A DNA stretch of 64,000 bases from positions 5,944,001 to 6,008,000 of the forward strand of contig NC_064540.1 of the NCBI RefSeq assembly GCF_023856365.1. Direction: 5' to 3'. Both the position numbers and the translations under genes were made by a program. Of this stretch, positions 26,324 to 39,271 are shown piece after piece. Source of the DNA: Brienomyrus brachyistius. Taxonomy: Eukaryota; Chordata; Actinopteri; Osteoglossiformes; Mormyridae. Positions within the stretch are counted from its first letter, which is position 1; each line of letters begins with the position of its first letter. The notes under the pieces were generated by a model. That model was given only the letters and a program-made list of their open reading frames with translations. It ran no database searches and was not told where the DNA came from.

Positions 26324-26440
26324 ACCCTGTAACGTATGGCATTGTGCACAGGGTATACCCCTCCCTTAGGCTCTGCACAGCCTTAGATAGGCTCCAGCCC
26401 CCCCCCCCCCCCCCCCAAACATGATGGATGGGCATGTATT
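26120..26440 (+). mobile_element. Longer copy of the same SINE/LINE-tail family with (GT)n
   Basis: It includes GTTGCCTCACACCTCCGC, GGTTTCCCCCGACTGTCCAA AGACATG (interrupted here), a (GT)15 tract at 26293-26322, a CACAGGGTATACCCCTCC segment, GATAGGCTCCAG and a C-run at about 26398-26416. Confidence 0.65.
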
Positions 26441-27084
26441 AGTTATATGGCTGAGTTTTCAAGGGCTACAGTAATCAGTAACTAATTACATAATATAGCA
26501 ATTAAATGAGCAAAACCAGGCATTTTGAAGCATCTGGTTTTGTTAGCAGTGTTGCTGTTGACAAAAATTTCTTTAACACAATTAGAAAATGTGAACTTTC
26601 AGACAACCTTCAGCGTAGTGTGATTTAATCTTAATAGTGTGAGTCACTGAATCAACAATCAAACCTAACTCACAGAGAATGCAGCAGGACTGAAAGCCAG
26701 AATTAGCGATGACTTACAAAAACCAGTTTAAGAAAACGCTGGTATACTGGGCAAAAATATAAGAAATCAGTTTGGAGTTTTGATGCTGCAGTGCTGGGAT
26801 GATGCCTCTCTTGTGTATGTTGTTACACATGTGGTCAAATAAGGTACTAATATGTAGACATACCTCTCTGAGGTCCAGACCTCTTTCAGGGTGTCCTTCT
26901 GAAGCGGCATTGGGAACCAAGGCGGCCCAAACTACACATGAAGTTCACTGGAAACAACTGGTGTGACAAGAAAAGGCAGTACGGCTGAGTGTCAGGCTGC
27001 TACCTCCAGAATAAGCCCTGCCCAGGCTGGATCATAATAAAACAAGGGAGCCACTATGGACACATTGATATGGGAGCCCTCCTG

Positions 27085-27200
27085 AGTTACCCCCAGCCTG
27101 CCAGTTACCCCCAGCCTGCTAGTTACCCCCAGCCTGCCAGTTACCCCCAGCCTGCCAGTTACCCCCAGCCTGCTAGTTACCCCCAGCCTGCTAGTTACCC
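27085..27200. repeat. 18-bp minisatellite, about 6.5 copies
   Basis: The unit AGTTACCCCCAGCCTGCC starts at 27085, 27103, 27121, 27139, 27157, 27175 and 27193, with only a C/T change near the unit end. It would read as SYPQPA repeats, but the surrounding frame looks non-coding. Confidence 0.95.
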
Positions 27201-28477
27201 CTTACACAGCCTCCATTTCCTGATCCTCAATACCAGATGTTATGGCCTAAAAACAGAGGAATATTTCCTGACCGAAACATCTTGTACATGAATCACATTC
27301 ATTTCTCTAGAAACCTATATACATGTAAATGAAATATTTATATATTAGAATTTAAATATTTATATATATAGAATACTAATCAGTCACAAAAACACAAACG
27401 GGTGGTGTGCTAGTTATGGACCGAAACATCATGAAGGCTGATTCTGTTGTACATTTGAGGTAGGTAGTTTAGTTGCTATGTTAATTTTTCACTGCAGCAC
27501 AAAAGAGTAAAAACTAACCTGGGATACAGCAATACATTTAACTATTGAGAAATCAGATTGGATAATAAGGACAACTAAGAAAAGGAAAAATCTGGGGGAA
27601 AACATCTAAACCTGAACGAAATGTTCCTTGCACTTTTAAGCGATTCTAGCGCAGTAAGAGTCACCAATTGTATTAGCAAATGTGCAGCCTATAAAAAGCA
27701 GAATAAGTGAGACAGCACCGCGCACACGTTCGCGACACTTTCGAGCGCACATGCTCACCTGCACCGGGCGCGCAGAGACAGTGACCGGGTCTGTATCCCC
27801 ACGGAGACGAGCATACGCTCCCTGTGCTGTTCCCCTGCTAAATCCCTGTAATGCCTGTGCAACCTAGCGAGCATAAGCCCTCATTCTTAATAGGATTTCC
27901 AGTACATACAGTAACACCCCCGGGCCCCTACTCTGCCCCCACACAGAGAACCCCCTGTCTGGCCACCTGCAGGGTCTTGTATAAGACTCCAGCAGGGCCT
28001 GACAAGGTCTCCGAGGCGCAAAATCGCTATGAATCAGCCAGTGTTTATTTAATCTTATATCTATCACAATAATTTGTCTGGTGGCTTGCCTAAGTGTATA
28101 ATATAATGCCAATCACTGAGCCTGACTGTGTGCACTCTCTGGCTCCCTTGTCCAATGAGAAACGCGAAAAATTACACTTACCTTACGCCAGAAACAAGTG
28201 TAGCATTTTTTTTTTCGTTCAAAATACTTCCCCAGCAGATGAATTCTACTACATTTGAAGGGAATTACCTGTACGGCAACAGCACAAATCTCTCCGGTGG
28301 CCACAAGGTGGAGCTCCAAACCACGCTTACCGAAGGAAGGCACCAGAAAATCACTATTCGTATATTTTTACAAATGCACCAAATTACTTAGTAAAAACCT
28401 TTCCATGAACGCATATTTCCAGGCAATTGTATAGCAAAACGCAACTTCTATCCCATGTCACTTTGCAACCTTTATGA

Positions 28478-28622
28478 ACAACAATAAATTTGTTTTTGTA
28501 TAGCGTGTTATCACAACATTACATTGTCTCAAAGCGCTTTACAGCATCCCCACCCAATGCCCCCAGTGAGTAAGCCATAGGCGACAGTGGCAGGGAATGA
28601 CTCCCTATAAGGAAGAAACACT
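28478..28622. repeat. Dispersed fish repeat fragment
   Basis: It contains AAAGCGCTTTACA, GGCGACAGTGGCAGGGAA and CTCCCTATAAGGAAGAAAC, a segment recognised from many teleost introns. Confidence 0.5.
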
Positions 28623-28899
28623 GTTAATTATAGATTTCTATAATTATAGAAATACCATATGTGTGATATCGACATAACAGGGAATTTCCCATGAACGCTA
28701 ATTCTGTAGATGCAAAGCAAAATAATAGATGTAACTTTATCCCAAAAAGGCAGAACAGAACAAACTCTGTGCGTTGTCATCTTCAGAATAAGCAAATGAG
28801 TCACTCTGGGAGAGCGGCAAGTTTCGTTTTTATTAATAGGGCAAAAGTGATGGGTTCCCGGTAAATTTGCGGGATTTGAAGGTTGTAGCGTATAAGACA

Positions 28900-29060
28900 A
28901 GTTAAATGACTTTCGGAATGAACAGAAGCAGATATACATGGCGAAAGCTGCGCCGGACAGCTTCATTAAGCCGGATCCTGACGTGCCACGGGCCACGTGC
29001 AAAGCATCATGGGAGTTGCAGATATCAGAGAGGAGGGCGCAGTTACACTTACCGTCTTAT
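28900..29060. promoter_or_regulatory. Possible small promoter with E-box and ZNF143/STAF-like site
   Basis: CACGTG at 28994-28999 lies next to AGCATCATGGGAGTTG at 29003-29018, which resembles the ZNF143 (SBS) motif on the opposite strand. A minus-strand donor ACG/GTAAGTG follows near 29052 on the plus strand. Other strong minus donors occur near 28177 and 27754. No coding frame recognised. Confidence 0.3.
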
Positions 29061-29607
29061 CGCTAATACCGCAATATCGCCAATACCTGGCGCCTCTGAA
29101 CATACCCCTCTCATATTAAAAATGTTTAAAAATGTTTTATTCCAAATGAATTAAAAATATTTTAAGATGATTCGTTCCATATATTGTAAAATTATTATTA
29201 TTTATTATTACCAAAGCTGAAGGCTTGCATGTGTTAAGCATATATTTAAGAAACTTCGGAGAACATTTTAACGGGTTGTGTTATGAAAGGATAAGAACAT
29301 TAGTAAGTTTATGGTCAGCTAAATAGCCTACACAAACAAAACTAACTAGTCCGAGACTACTCAAACCGCTGAGCCTGACCATTCTGTCAGAAAGGCCTTA
29401 AATCGATTTTATTGTAACAGGTTGTGGGGGTGAGCAGAGATGAAATGCTCCGATTCTCTTGTGCAAAACAGACTCGAAACATGAGACGAGTGTAAGACAA
29501 ACACTGAGCAGCTTTATGATGATAAACTGGCATTTATATGTATTTCCTAAGGTTTTTGTTTGCTTTATCTTTATGAAAAGTGAAACAAAAATGCACCCAA
29601 TCAATTA

Positions 29608-29657
29608 ATTCCATTTTAATTAATTAATTAATTTAATTAATTAAATTAATTAATTAG
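29608..29657. repeat. TTAA/AATT palindromic tract
   Basis: Self-complementary TTAATTAATTAA blocks on both sides of a short centre; capable of cruciform formation. Confidence 0.9.
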
Positions 29658-29729
29658 CTTCCCCCTGGCACTAAAATGAGCAGGAAGCCATTAGCAGAGT
29701 TAATTGAATCGGTCCATTTGGTTAGTTTT

Positions 29730-29915
29730 CAAACAAGTACATTTATTTAGCAGGCACTTTTGCCCAAAGAAACACTCTTATTGCAGCTGGGGGCAAGGGC
29801 CTTACTTAAGGGCTCAACAGAGATACAATTACTCTGCTGGCTACAGGACTCAAGCCCCTGACCAACCAGACATGGGTACACGCCGTTAGCCTGCTGAGCT
29901 GCACACTATCCAGCT
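29730..29915 (-). mobile_element. tRNA-derived SINE, minus orientation
   Basis: ATTTATTTAGCAGGCACTTTTG is the inner fish SINE core, and CTCAAGCCCCTGACC followed by GCCTGCTGAGCTGC is the reverse of a tRNA-like head. Confidence 0.65.
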
Positions 29916-30699
29916 ACTCTCTTTGCTGAAGGTTCCTCGCAGTCCCGCCGCTTTCACTCGCAAAGCCTCACCCCTCTTCCTTCTGGGTTCCCCCATCACT
30001 TACAGGTAACATACAGGTACATGTATAAATTACTGCCCATTCCATTGTTGTCTTTTCAATGTCCCTTCATTTAAAGGCAACAAGTTGAACAGGAGCAACT
30101 GAATGTTTGGCTTGTGAAGGAGAAGGCTTCTCTACAGAGGCCCTGCTTGGCATTCAGGAGGGCCAGTGATTAACTGGCAATTCAGACAATCACATCTGCT
30201 CATTATCCCTTATTGATTCACTTGACAGATGCACTTAACGAGAACAAGTATGAGGATTGACATAGTATAACATTACTAATTGGGTTTCGCCCAAGAGGGC
30301 ACTTAGAGTTTTCAATTATGCAGGCATGCGTCAACCTGAAGGAAGCGGAGTAGAGTTTGTCTTCCAAGTTTTGCAGTTTTACACAATGTATGACAAAATT
30401 ATAATAACACTGTGTCTGACAGGCTTTGGTGAGGCTCTAACTGTGGCAGGTCTCCACAGCGACATCACCGGTGACATCACAATGATTCATTTACTACGGG
30501 TTTATTCTGGGCAAAAGCCCCTTCCCTCACTTCATAAGTTTGCCCTGCTGTCATATATGCCGGGAATCCAGGTGCGGTAAGATATATAAATGAGCATGTG
30601 GCAGAGTACTTTCACCTTGGTGCGGATATTCACCCTAGAAGAGAATGGCGTTGGCTTTGCCCCTCATCTGTGAAAAACAGCACTTTTCAGTGCTGAGAA

Positions 30700-30880
30700 T
30701 GAGCAGTGCACTCTGGCATCGTGTTCCGCAGATTAGGATGCTGTGCATGTCACCAGAAGGTTGCTGGTTCAAATCCCAGAGTTGGCAGAGTGATTGCAGG
30801 GTTGGGACCTTGAGCAAGACCCTTAACTCCTGATTGTTCCTGGCACTATCTGACCCCGCTTTCTTAATATATCTTATTTT
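30700..30880 (+). mobile_element. tRNA-derived SINE, plus orientation
   Basis: AGGTTGCTGGTTCAAATCCC is a B box, followed by TTGGGACCTTGAGCAAGACC and CTTAACTCC, the usual fish SINE body. It ends in a T-rich stretch. Confidence 0.65.
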
Positions 30881-33400
30881 TTTTTTAAGATAAAACATTA
30901 CCAAAAAAATTTTCACTGGGTTTTGGCCCTCATTATTCAACAGGTTGGCTAACAACCGGTGCTTGACTTAATTTGAGTTTCTTAATAATGCTTCTAAAAT
31001 GAATTGTCTTCTTAGTAGTATAATGCTGAATTGATCTGGTTAGTTTGTGTGCCTCAGAGAGTAATATCAATTAATTTATGTTCAGCTTAATTAAGAATGA
31101 AATCAATGATTTGGTTACATAATTGTTTTGGGGGATTTAAGATGCAATCTACACGGGTAAATAATTGATCAGAATGAGAAGCGTATTACTTTATGCATCG
31201 AGAAAATTAAAGGATATCTTTTGACTTTTTGCAAACCCATGGACAAAAACATAAAGAAGTATCTAGTGTGGAGCCTGTGAGGAGTTTGTAAAAATTAAAC
31301 CAACAGCAATCAGCTAAAAGGGAAAAAAAAAAACAAACACGATTCTGAAGCTGGGAGCCCGTCCTCCGTAGAGCGTGAGACGGAGGGAGGACTGCAGTCA
31401 ACGGTTCAGTGTCCTCAGGAAGAAATGCTGACATTCCCACAGGTTGTAATTACGGCTTTGATGACATTTTCAGCCGTGGTATCTCCTTGGCAGCTGTCTA
31501 ATGGAGGGTCTGCGTAGAGGCGCCAGGGCAAACATTTACAGCCACAAATTCCCTGCAGTGCCCGAGCCACTGAAGCACACAAGCACTTAGAGCAGCCCAC
31601 TTACCCCCCCCCCCCCCCACCTGCAGGAGGGTGGCTGATCAATCACGGTGGCCGATTAAACCGTTGCGAGGTCACGTGACTCTCGGCGTCACCCGTCAGA
31701 CAGACTCAAGCCGGCCACTCAAGGTCCATATGGGCAGCGTGCAGTCACCGGTTTTCTGATGAAAAAGAGAAAAACAGAGAGAACGTCTATTATCGCGAAT
31801 CATTATTACTGTGCATCGGTTCGCTGTCCGCAGATAAATGGACGCTGTCTGTAATTCGCAATACATGGAATAATACAGCTGGAAGACCAGAGTTATGTAT
31901 GGCCTGTAAATGGGCTGTAGCCCAGGGTGCTGAGTTGTAGGGGGCCCCAAATAGTCTTTCTGGTTTTTACAGCAGTGTTTTACATGGTAGGTAGGGCCCC
32001 AAACAGGACTTTATGCCAGCCTCACCCCCCTTAGTTCAGGCCTGAGTACCAATAATGGAGTGCGCTAGAGTTGTGGTGCATTTTCGTTTACTTGTGGTCG
32101 GCTGTTTGTAGCCCACGATGTTTGCTAAGCTGCTCTCCACTCTGCCTAAAGGCTTCAAAGAATCCCTCGATCTTAGTAGCCCTTGGCGCGTTGACGAAGA
32201 CCTCTCCAGTCTGTCCGCCAGCAGGTCTGTCTCATGTACTGCCCTGGGCAGGACTGGGGATCAGGAGTACTCAAAGGAGCCGACATGACCGTTTTATCGC
32301 ATGCCTGAAGCCGAGTCACACGCTTGGTGGTTGGGAAAGGTGTTAAAGTGAAAGAGGCGGCTCTGCAACTGCGCAGCACGACTGCAGAACTTAAACCGCA
32401 GGGGTATTTTAAGCTCGTTTGCGTTAAAGGTGTATGTTATGTTAGCAGGCTGAGCTTTGGTTCACTAAGACTGGTAGCATTTGAACCCCCAGTGAAGGTA
32501 ACTGTGGCTTATTCATGCATTCAGTCATTGAATTTATCATGTTTAATTTAATGCTTTATGGTAGTACGGGCACCACTTAGACTAATCAAGGCAGATATTT
32601 CTAGAGCCCTAGGGAAATGACTTGGGCTTAGGGTGGAAGGAAGGGCCCTTGCGTAGAAAATGACGAGGGATCATGCTTTAGTCCTGATTTTGACAGACCG
32701 CTGAGTGATCTGGTCATGGAGGAGTATGATAAATAGATATTCAGTGGGGGGAAAAAGTGGAAATGAGACAAAGGGAAGAGGTATACAAGTTTGCACGTTT
32801 ATTTTTTTATGAAGTGAAGCTCTGTCATCGACCGGGCGAGCAACAAAGAGACAGGCATGGGCTGGGAAACCCCAAGAGTCCCTGAGGTAAAAGTCCTGAC
32901 AGGGAGTTAGCGGAGACCTCGAATGAACTCGGGCGTGAGCAGCAAGTGGGCTTACTGAGTAGGGGGGGGCAGGCCTAAGCATACAGGAATCTGTGTCATG
33001 AGAGAATGGATTGCATTCCCGCCCCCCCCAGCCTGCTTCTCTCTTGGGAATGTGCACTTATTTGGCCCTGCATGTGGCGGACAAGGCCTGACCTACATTC
33101 CCGCTCCACCCCCTTTCGGGGCGACAGTGCTGTGGTGGCCCAGAGACGCCGCGGGCAGAGACCTGGAGGTGGGCGTCAAACCTCCCCCTCCCGCCGCCCC
33201 CCCCGTTCCCCTTGGACTCCCGCGTGGAGGCGGGGCACCTCTCCCGATGGGCACGGTTTGCTTACGAAAGAGGCAGGCGTTCTCTTGAACCACAGCCAGG
33301 AGAGGCTGGTCCTGCTGGTGGCAGACCTCTGCTCGCGAGCAGGAAGAGACGCAGCGAGAGCGATCTGTAAAGAACTCGCAGCTATTTTTTTTTGCCTTAC

Positions 33401-33441
33401 CCGCCCCCCCCCCCCACACACACACACACACACACACACTC
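33401..33441. repeat. C-run followed by (CA)n
   Basis: CCGCCCCCCCCCCCC then about 12 CA units. Confidence 0.98.
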
Positions 33442-35381
33442 TCATGCTGAGGCAAACCCTCTCTCCTCCTCTCCCCTCCTCTCTCTGTGCTCTCGTTTAG
33501 TTAAAACCTCCCAGGCAGGCAGTGTAAAAGCCACCCCAGTGTCGTCGCTGCTGTTGTTGTTGTTATTGCCGCCGTTGTTATGGTTGTCGCTTGTTTTTTT
33601 CTTCTGGACAGGGGGAAGGGGAGACGATGGTGAGGAGTGAAGACGGCAGCCCCGGGGAGGGGGGGGGGGGGCGCTTTGGTGGAGATAAATAAATTAATAA
33701 GTAACAAAAGAGGAGTGACGTTGGAGGAGGGCTGCCCTGGATGATGCCTGTGAGAAGATACGCTGACTGGAACAGTGAAGCGCAGACCTTGTGCTTGAGA
33801 CAGGGGTGTCCTGGAGCTACAGCCTGTCTGGGGGTGTGTCGCAGAGCAGCGGGAAGTTTGTGGGGGGGGGGACCAATTTGGCATGGATGCTGGATTACTT
33901 TGGGCATTTTTCTTTTCTTGACGAGGAGGACCTCTGTCTCTCTGTTTCTCTATTTCTCCTTTTTATAAATCAGATGGTGACTGTTTTGGAAGCCGAACCT
34001 CTCTTTTTGGCACATTGAAATGCAGTCCAGACACGGATCGGCATTTTTATTTTTCTTTATTCTTGATGAATGACTAACATGGTCGTGAGTTCACGATCAT
34101 GTGATTCAGTATTTGGTGGGATTTTGGAGTGCGTGGGGGGGGGGGTGATGCTGGCGATGGGATGCCTCCGTATTTTTCGATTAGTTATTGTGGTGGACTT
34201 ATTTATCGTCTTTTTCTGTTTTTGGCACCGTTTGTCCGGGGGGGGGGGGGGGGGGGGTCTGTCTGGCAGAGGGCAGGTTTGGCTGGACACCGCGGCGAGA
34301 AGTACGTTGCACCACAACGGACCCAAACAAAAACACAAATGGGGGTAGAGCGGAGCCACGATCGGGGACAGAGGACCCGGGACGAGAGCCAGCCCCTGAC
34401 AAAAGCTGTAACCACACACTTTTCGAGAGACACTCCCCTTGGAGCCCAGAACCTCCTCAAGCGGCATCAGGAACTGCAAACGGCCTAACGGTGACCAAAT
34501 TGGCGGCAGGACCCCCCCCTCTGGCAGTAGTCATGTAAGTGTCACACGTTTTCATTTCTTTTGCCGCCTCGTTTTTGGTGGTCGGTGGCTGCCGGAAGAT
34601 CTGTGTATCTAAACATTTTATTTGTTTCTGGCAGGGGGAGAGAGGCTTGTTTTTCATCCCAGGGCAGTCTAATTAATAAGCATAGGGGTAATTCTGGCAT
34701 TTTTCTTTTCGAATCTCTTCCCTAATTTATATAGGACTAACCCCCCCGTCCCACAGATACAGTTTGCGTTGTCGCGCCCGCCTACCGAACCCAGGTCGTG
34801 GGTGCCGCCGCGCGCCCCCTAAGTCCCGGCCCCAGCCCGCTCCTCGTCTTCGCCCCCTCCTCTTCCTCTCCGTCCGTCTCTGCGCTCTCTCCCACTTGGC
34901 AGGCAAGCCAAAGTGGGCAGGGAGAGAAAAGGAGGCAGAGTAGCTCTCAGAAGGTAAAGCGCGGGGCGTCCGCGCAGGCTGCCTCTCTCGCCTCCGCCTG
35001 GGGCCCCCGCCAGCATGTCCGCTCTCCGGCTCTGCGCCCGCCGTCCCGCCCGTCGCCGCGGCCCGCCGACACCCTCAGGTACTCCTGACTCTCCGTAGCA
35101 CCCATATGACCTCCCCCCTCGGTCATCTTTGTCCTTTGTCTGGGATCCTCTCCGCCGCCTTCCCCCGCCTCGCCGCAGCCACGCCGCCACGCCGCCACGC
35201 CGCCATTACTGTCCGGGGAGGGCAACGCGCTTTTCCGAGACGTGGAAAAGAACCTCGGATTCCGACCCATTCTGCCGAACTGCTCCTTAATCGAGGTTCG
35301 CAAATTAGTTTCCCTTCATTTTTAAAATTACGGGATGTTCAGGAAAAAAGTGACCGACCGAGTGGGGTGTGGCAGGGGAGC

Positions 35382-35401
35382 GGGGGGGGGGGGGGGGGGG
35401 G
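35382..35401. repeat. G20 homopolymer
   Basis: Twenty consecutive G. Comparable runs: G16 at 571-586, C24 at 4149-4172, G20 at 34238-34257 and C16 near 31604. Lengths here are error-prone in sequencing. Confidence 0.95.
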
Positions 35402-36834
35402 AACGTGAATTCCGAATCAAATTCCTTAGGTGTCACACAACTTTATTAATAATGAATAACAATAATAATAGTAAATAGCAAACAAAAGCCTTGCCCTGGT
35501 GCAGTCAGAGAGAGCTCTCGTCCATTAGCTTTCGACCCTTGTGAGGGACTCGCTGAGGTCTATGACTACAGGCACCTGAGGCCCAGACCTTAACGAAACA
35601 ACATCTACGGCTCCAATTCAAACCTTAACGGCTCCACGTTCTGTAAGTGATACCTTCCCTTTGCTGTTTCACTTGTCCTCAAAATGTTATTGTGAGGATA
35701 AACCAGTACCTTAAAATGCATATTTAGAGGACATCTGTAAACAGGAGACTGCTTTGCTGCAAACTTAACATCGGCCCTGATACATTTTTTCAAACAATCG
35801 GCGTATTTTTGTTTTAATATTGCACCGGCATGCACTGTCAGTTATTAACAATTTAGATGTCACGTATGAAAGTAAAATGTGAATATATAGTAAACAAGCC
35901 TAGCGGCTTTTTACTAAAATGTCTTACGAAACGTGTATTTTTCTAAAAGCATTTTAGATGCCAAGATTTATATCTCGCCAAGGCAGTTATGACCATAATT
36001 GTACCAGAGTATAAACACCCTTGCATTATGTCTGTTTTTGTCCAATGGCTGCAGTAAATCGTATTGTCAATCAGATATAAAACAGCAAGATTTGTCAGAA
36101 AAAGGTTTAAGGTTTACAAGTTGGATTCCATTAATTTCACATATTTTATTATAACCCGGTGTCGATTTGTTAGATGCATGTTACATTTTATTATTCTCGT
36201 GTTATTTGTAATATTACAATATTATTTCCAGTGCAAACCACCTTGATTGTTCTGGAAATTAGGGTTATATGTTTAATGTTTTTTTTTTAAAAACGTTATT
36301 TTCCGAAAAACTGGCTTAGGGCAGGTCTCCGTCGATGCCCTTTGCTGGTGACGCAGTCTGTGCGCGGGATTGTCATTCCCCAAGCCCATGGACTACGTGA
36401 CCACCACCCAGACCACGTTCAGGCCAATAGTGACGAGACGTGTACTGTCCCAAAAGTCCAACTGTGGACGTTTATGTTTTATACCGGGGGGGGCACAGAG
36501 GTGTGTTGGGTGTTAGCACTGTGGACGTTCCAAACAACACAGCTGAATGAAAACGGCAGCTTGTCATTTTACTCTTTTACTTGCCTTTCCCCATTATTCT
36601 ATCTGCACATCATTCCAAACAAGCGCCCGGAAAAAAAGGAAATTTCTATAGATATGGAAAGTTATTTACTGAAAATTACTTTAATATATTATGGGGGGCA
36701 TTAACTGGTTCTTTCTTTTTTACGTTATTTGTTCACACCAGCATAGTTCATTAATTATTGAATGTTTCTAATCCAGTTTAACAGCCCCTGCAGTGCTTCA
36801 GGACATCAACAACGGGGCACATTTCACTGTACAG

Positions 36835-36957
36835 TGTACGTGTTTGGCGGGAGGGGGGTGGAGGGGGCGGAGGTGGGGGAGGGGAGAGGGAATACGTACT
36901 TCCTCCTCCCCCCCCCCCCAGTTCTCCTCAGATGAACTCGCCATGCCGGCCAAGGTT

Positions 36958-36993
<36 letters not shown>

Positions 36994-37200
36994 AGTCGGC
37001 CTCGACTGCTTCTCGCTATCAAGCCGTGCCTTTGCTTCGCGCCACCGGGCCGCCGTGTTTCAGGCTGTTTACTGAGCCGAGTCAGACTTTATGCCTGCTC
37101 TGCGCCCCTCCCACCCCCCCCGCCCAGCGGGCCATCCGTGCAGAGTGCAGCGCGGCCTATTTTATTTTTTTTTATTTGTCCGCCAAAAAAAGGGAAGTGC
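36835..37200. promoter_or_regulatory. Secondary GC-rich patch with TC repeat
   Basis: G-rich, C13-run and (TC)15 segments at 36840-36990 are followed by CpG-containing sequence to about 37.2 kb. This might be an alternative promoter or simply repeat-rich DNA. Confidence 0.2.
36959..36990. repeat. (TC)n microsatellite
   Basis: About 16 TC units just after a C-run, inside the GC-rich patch. Confidence 0.98.
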
Positions 37201-37892
37201 GACCGGTGCGGCTAAGTCTGCAGTTTGCAGAATCCATCAGACAAAGCGAAACCACAAATTACCGCTCTTCATTTTCAGACTGGGTACCTGCCACAAAGTG
37301 CCCGATAAAGTTGCCCAATGAACCAAAAATTTTTTGTTAATCATTACTGGATTTATCTTTTAGATTTTGCACTGTCCAGTCTGGTTCTCTGAAAGGGAAT
37401 TAGCTTAGAAATATACCTGCTGCGTTCTGTGTCGCTATGATTCTGCAGGAATCAGGCTTGATTTCAGGCATGCAACGCGATTTATGGCTTTTCAAAGAAA
37501 ACAGTAAGATAATGCAGAAAAAGGTTGCAAGTGTGAAATAACTCTTCCGTTTCTGTTTGGTCGTAACTGGGCTGGACCGTCAGGGAGGTGAAACTGACCC
37601 CGCCAGAAGCTACCGGATGTGGAATAAGGTTACGGGGCATCTAACTTCCTTTTCCAACCTTATTTTTGCAATCAAGGCCAAGCTCACTTGTAAGTTTACA
37701 TTTGTAACCATACAAACAATAAGCAAAGTACAAATATCATGCATTTACTTTCCAACACAAAATGTTTATTGATTTTTAATTCTTTTTAAAGTTCATTGCC
37801 TTCGCACTAAATGATTGGCTATATTAACAGACTCCACCAAGATTAGAAAAAAACACAAAATAATCAACATTCATTAAGAATTAACACTGATC

Positions 37893-38190
37893 TTGGTAAC
37901 ACTTTACTTGACGGGGTACAAGTAATGTAATATTATGCTATTATGTATATATTAACTAACTACAAACTAAGTATTAGTTACATTCTGATCTCATGTTCAT
38001 CATTAATTAATCATGACGCATCTTTTATTCAGAACAGTTACTATATTTGCTACTATATATGTTCATCTGGTAAATCTTTGCGAACTACTGAAGGAGCTAC
38101 TGATGGAACAAGTAATGAGTAACGCAAGTAAAATACTGATCTCTTATTTATTCATCATTAATGAATAAATGGCCTTACGAGGACTTTCAG
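37893..38190. mobile_element. Probable non-autonomous DNA element
   Basis: It begins TTGGTAACACTTTACTTGA, the start of a widespread fish repeat, and continues AT-rich with several ATTAATGA-type palindromes. No coding capacity. Confidence 0.5.
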
Positions 38191-39271
38191 AAAGTGAGGG
38201 GTAGGTGCACAGAAACACAGTGATTATGAGAATTATCTCGGTGACTCCGAAAGAGTTCCATCTGGCCCAGATTAGACCAAAGTGAGCAAGGTGGAAACCA
38301 GTGAAGAAGCAACTTCCAAAGAGGTCTGGTAGCAGAAAATGACAGAGGAAAATGTACTTGAGTCAACAGCATCCACAAAGCTTTCTGAAAGCGAGCTGGC
38401 ATGGCAATACAGAGACACGCTATCCACTTCTGAGAATAAGACGGCCCAAACTGGCCCAAGCTCATGTGTGGCGCATCAGGACATGCAACAGAAATGCATT
38501 TGGTCAGACCGGATCTTTTTATTAACACATAAAACCACAGGATGACATCACCCTTATGATTCGTGCTATGGGGTTTTCTTAAATGTTTCAAAGTAATTGT
38601 TGATGCAAGCATGTTTATATTAATAATGTGCTGTAACTGCAGGAAAAGAATATCAAGGAATAGCGATAACTAAATAATTTTTACTTATGTTTAATTATGC
38701 ATAGTAGCATTTTTTTAACCTTACATCGCAATCAAATATAATTATCAAAATGGCTATATTTGGTTTAGGACTGGAGTGATGTTTAATTTTTTTTTAACCA
38801 AAATATTAAATGAAGCAAGTGAGGTAGTGTTCAAATTTTTATTTTAAAATGAATCGTCATAGTTAAATTTAGCCAGCTAGCTATGCAAATTGTATGTGGT
38901 AGAGCTAGAGACGTTGGGAATGCTGTGTTATGACTAGTGGACGCTTGCACTTGCATCAGCTCAAGGTGCACGAAATGCATGCAGGTTTCTAAAAAAGAAA
39001 ATCATTTGACTTTCTTTTGCTGATACCGTGTCAAAAATATAGCATTTAAACTTTATTTGAACTGTAAAAACAAATTTTAACACAGCCGATTCTTGGAAAT
39101 TGTAAAACAATATAAATATATATATAATTTTTGTTGTAAATTCCCAGATGTCATTGATGTTGGCCACAATAAAAATCTTCTCCAGCTTTATTCATCAGAA
39201 ATGGCGGGATGCACCTCCAGCATATTTATTGCACACAAATCAGTATTTGTGGCAAAGTCTACAAAGATTAC

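Larger units (their letters stand above)
23480..33000. other. Region upstream of tulp1 with repeats only
   Basis: Apart from the listed SINEs, minisatellite and weak promoter candidates I see no exon. It probably holds the tulp1 5' exons and promoter, which I could not fix. CpG-containing first-exon-like sequence lies at about 27715-27800 (GTGCAG/GTGAGC donor on the minus strand). Confidence 0.4.
33000..35420 (+). promoter_or_regulatory. CpG-rich promoter-like block with plus-strand splice donors
   Basis: Dense CpG at 34745-35220 (CGCGCCCGCC, GCCGCCGCGCGCC, CGCCGCCACGCCGCC) stands out from an AT-rich background. Good plus-strand donors lie at 34535 (GTAAGT), 34955 (GTAAAG) and 35077 (GTACTC). 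The open frames here are composition artefacts. It could be the promoter of a plus-strand primary transcript carrying the let-7 pair about 11 kb downstream; that link is inference. Confidence 0.4.

Noticed and set aside
27085..27200. CRISPR-like regular repeats
   Set aside because: Directly abutting 18-bp units without spacers in a vertebrate genome; an ordinary minisatellite.
34129..34538. Several overlapping long frames in the CpG block
   Set aside because: GC-rich DNA has few stops; all frames are open on both strands and interrupted by G/C homopolymers.
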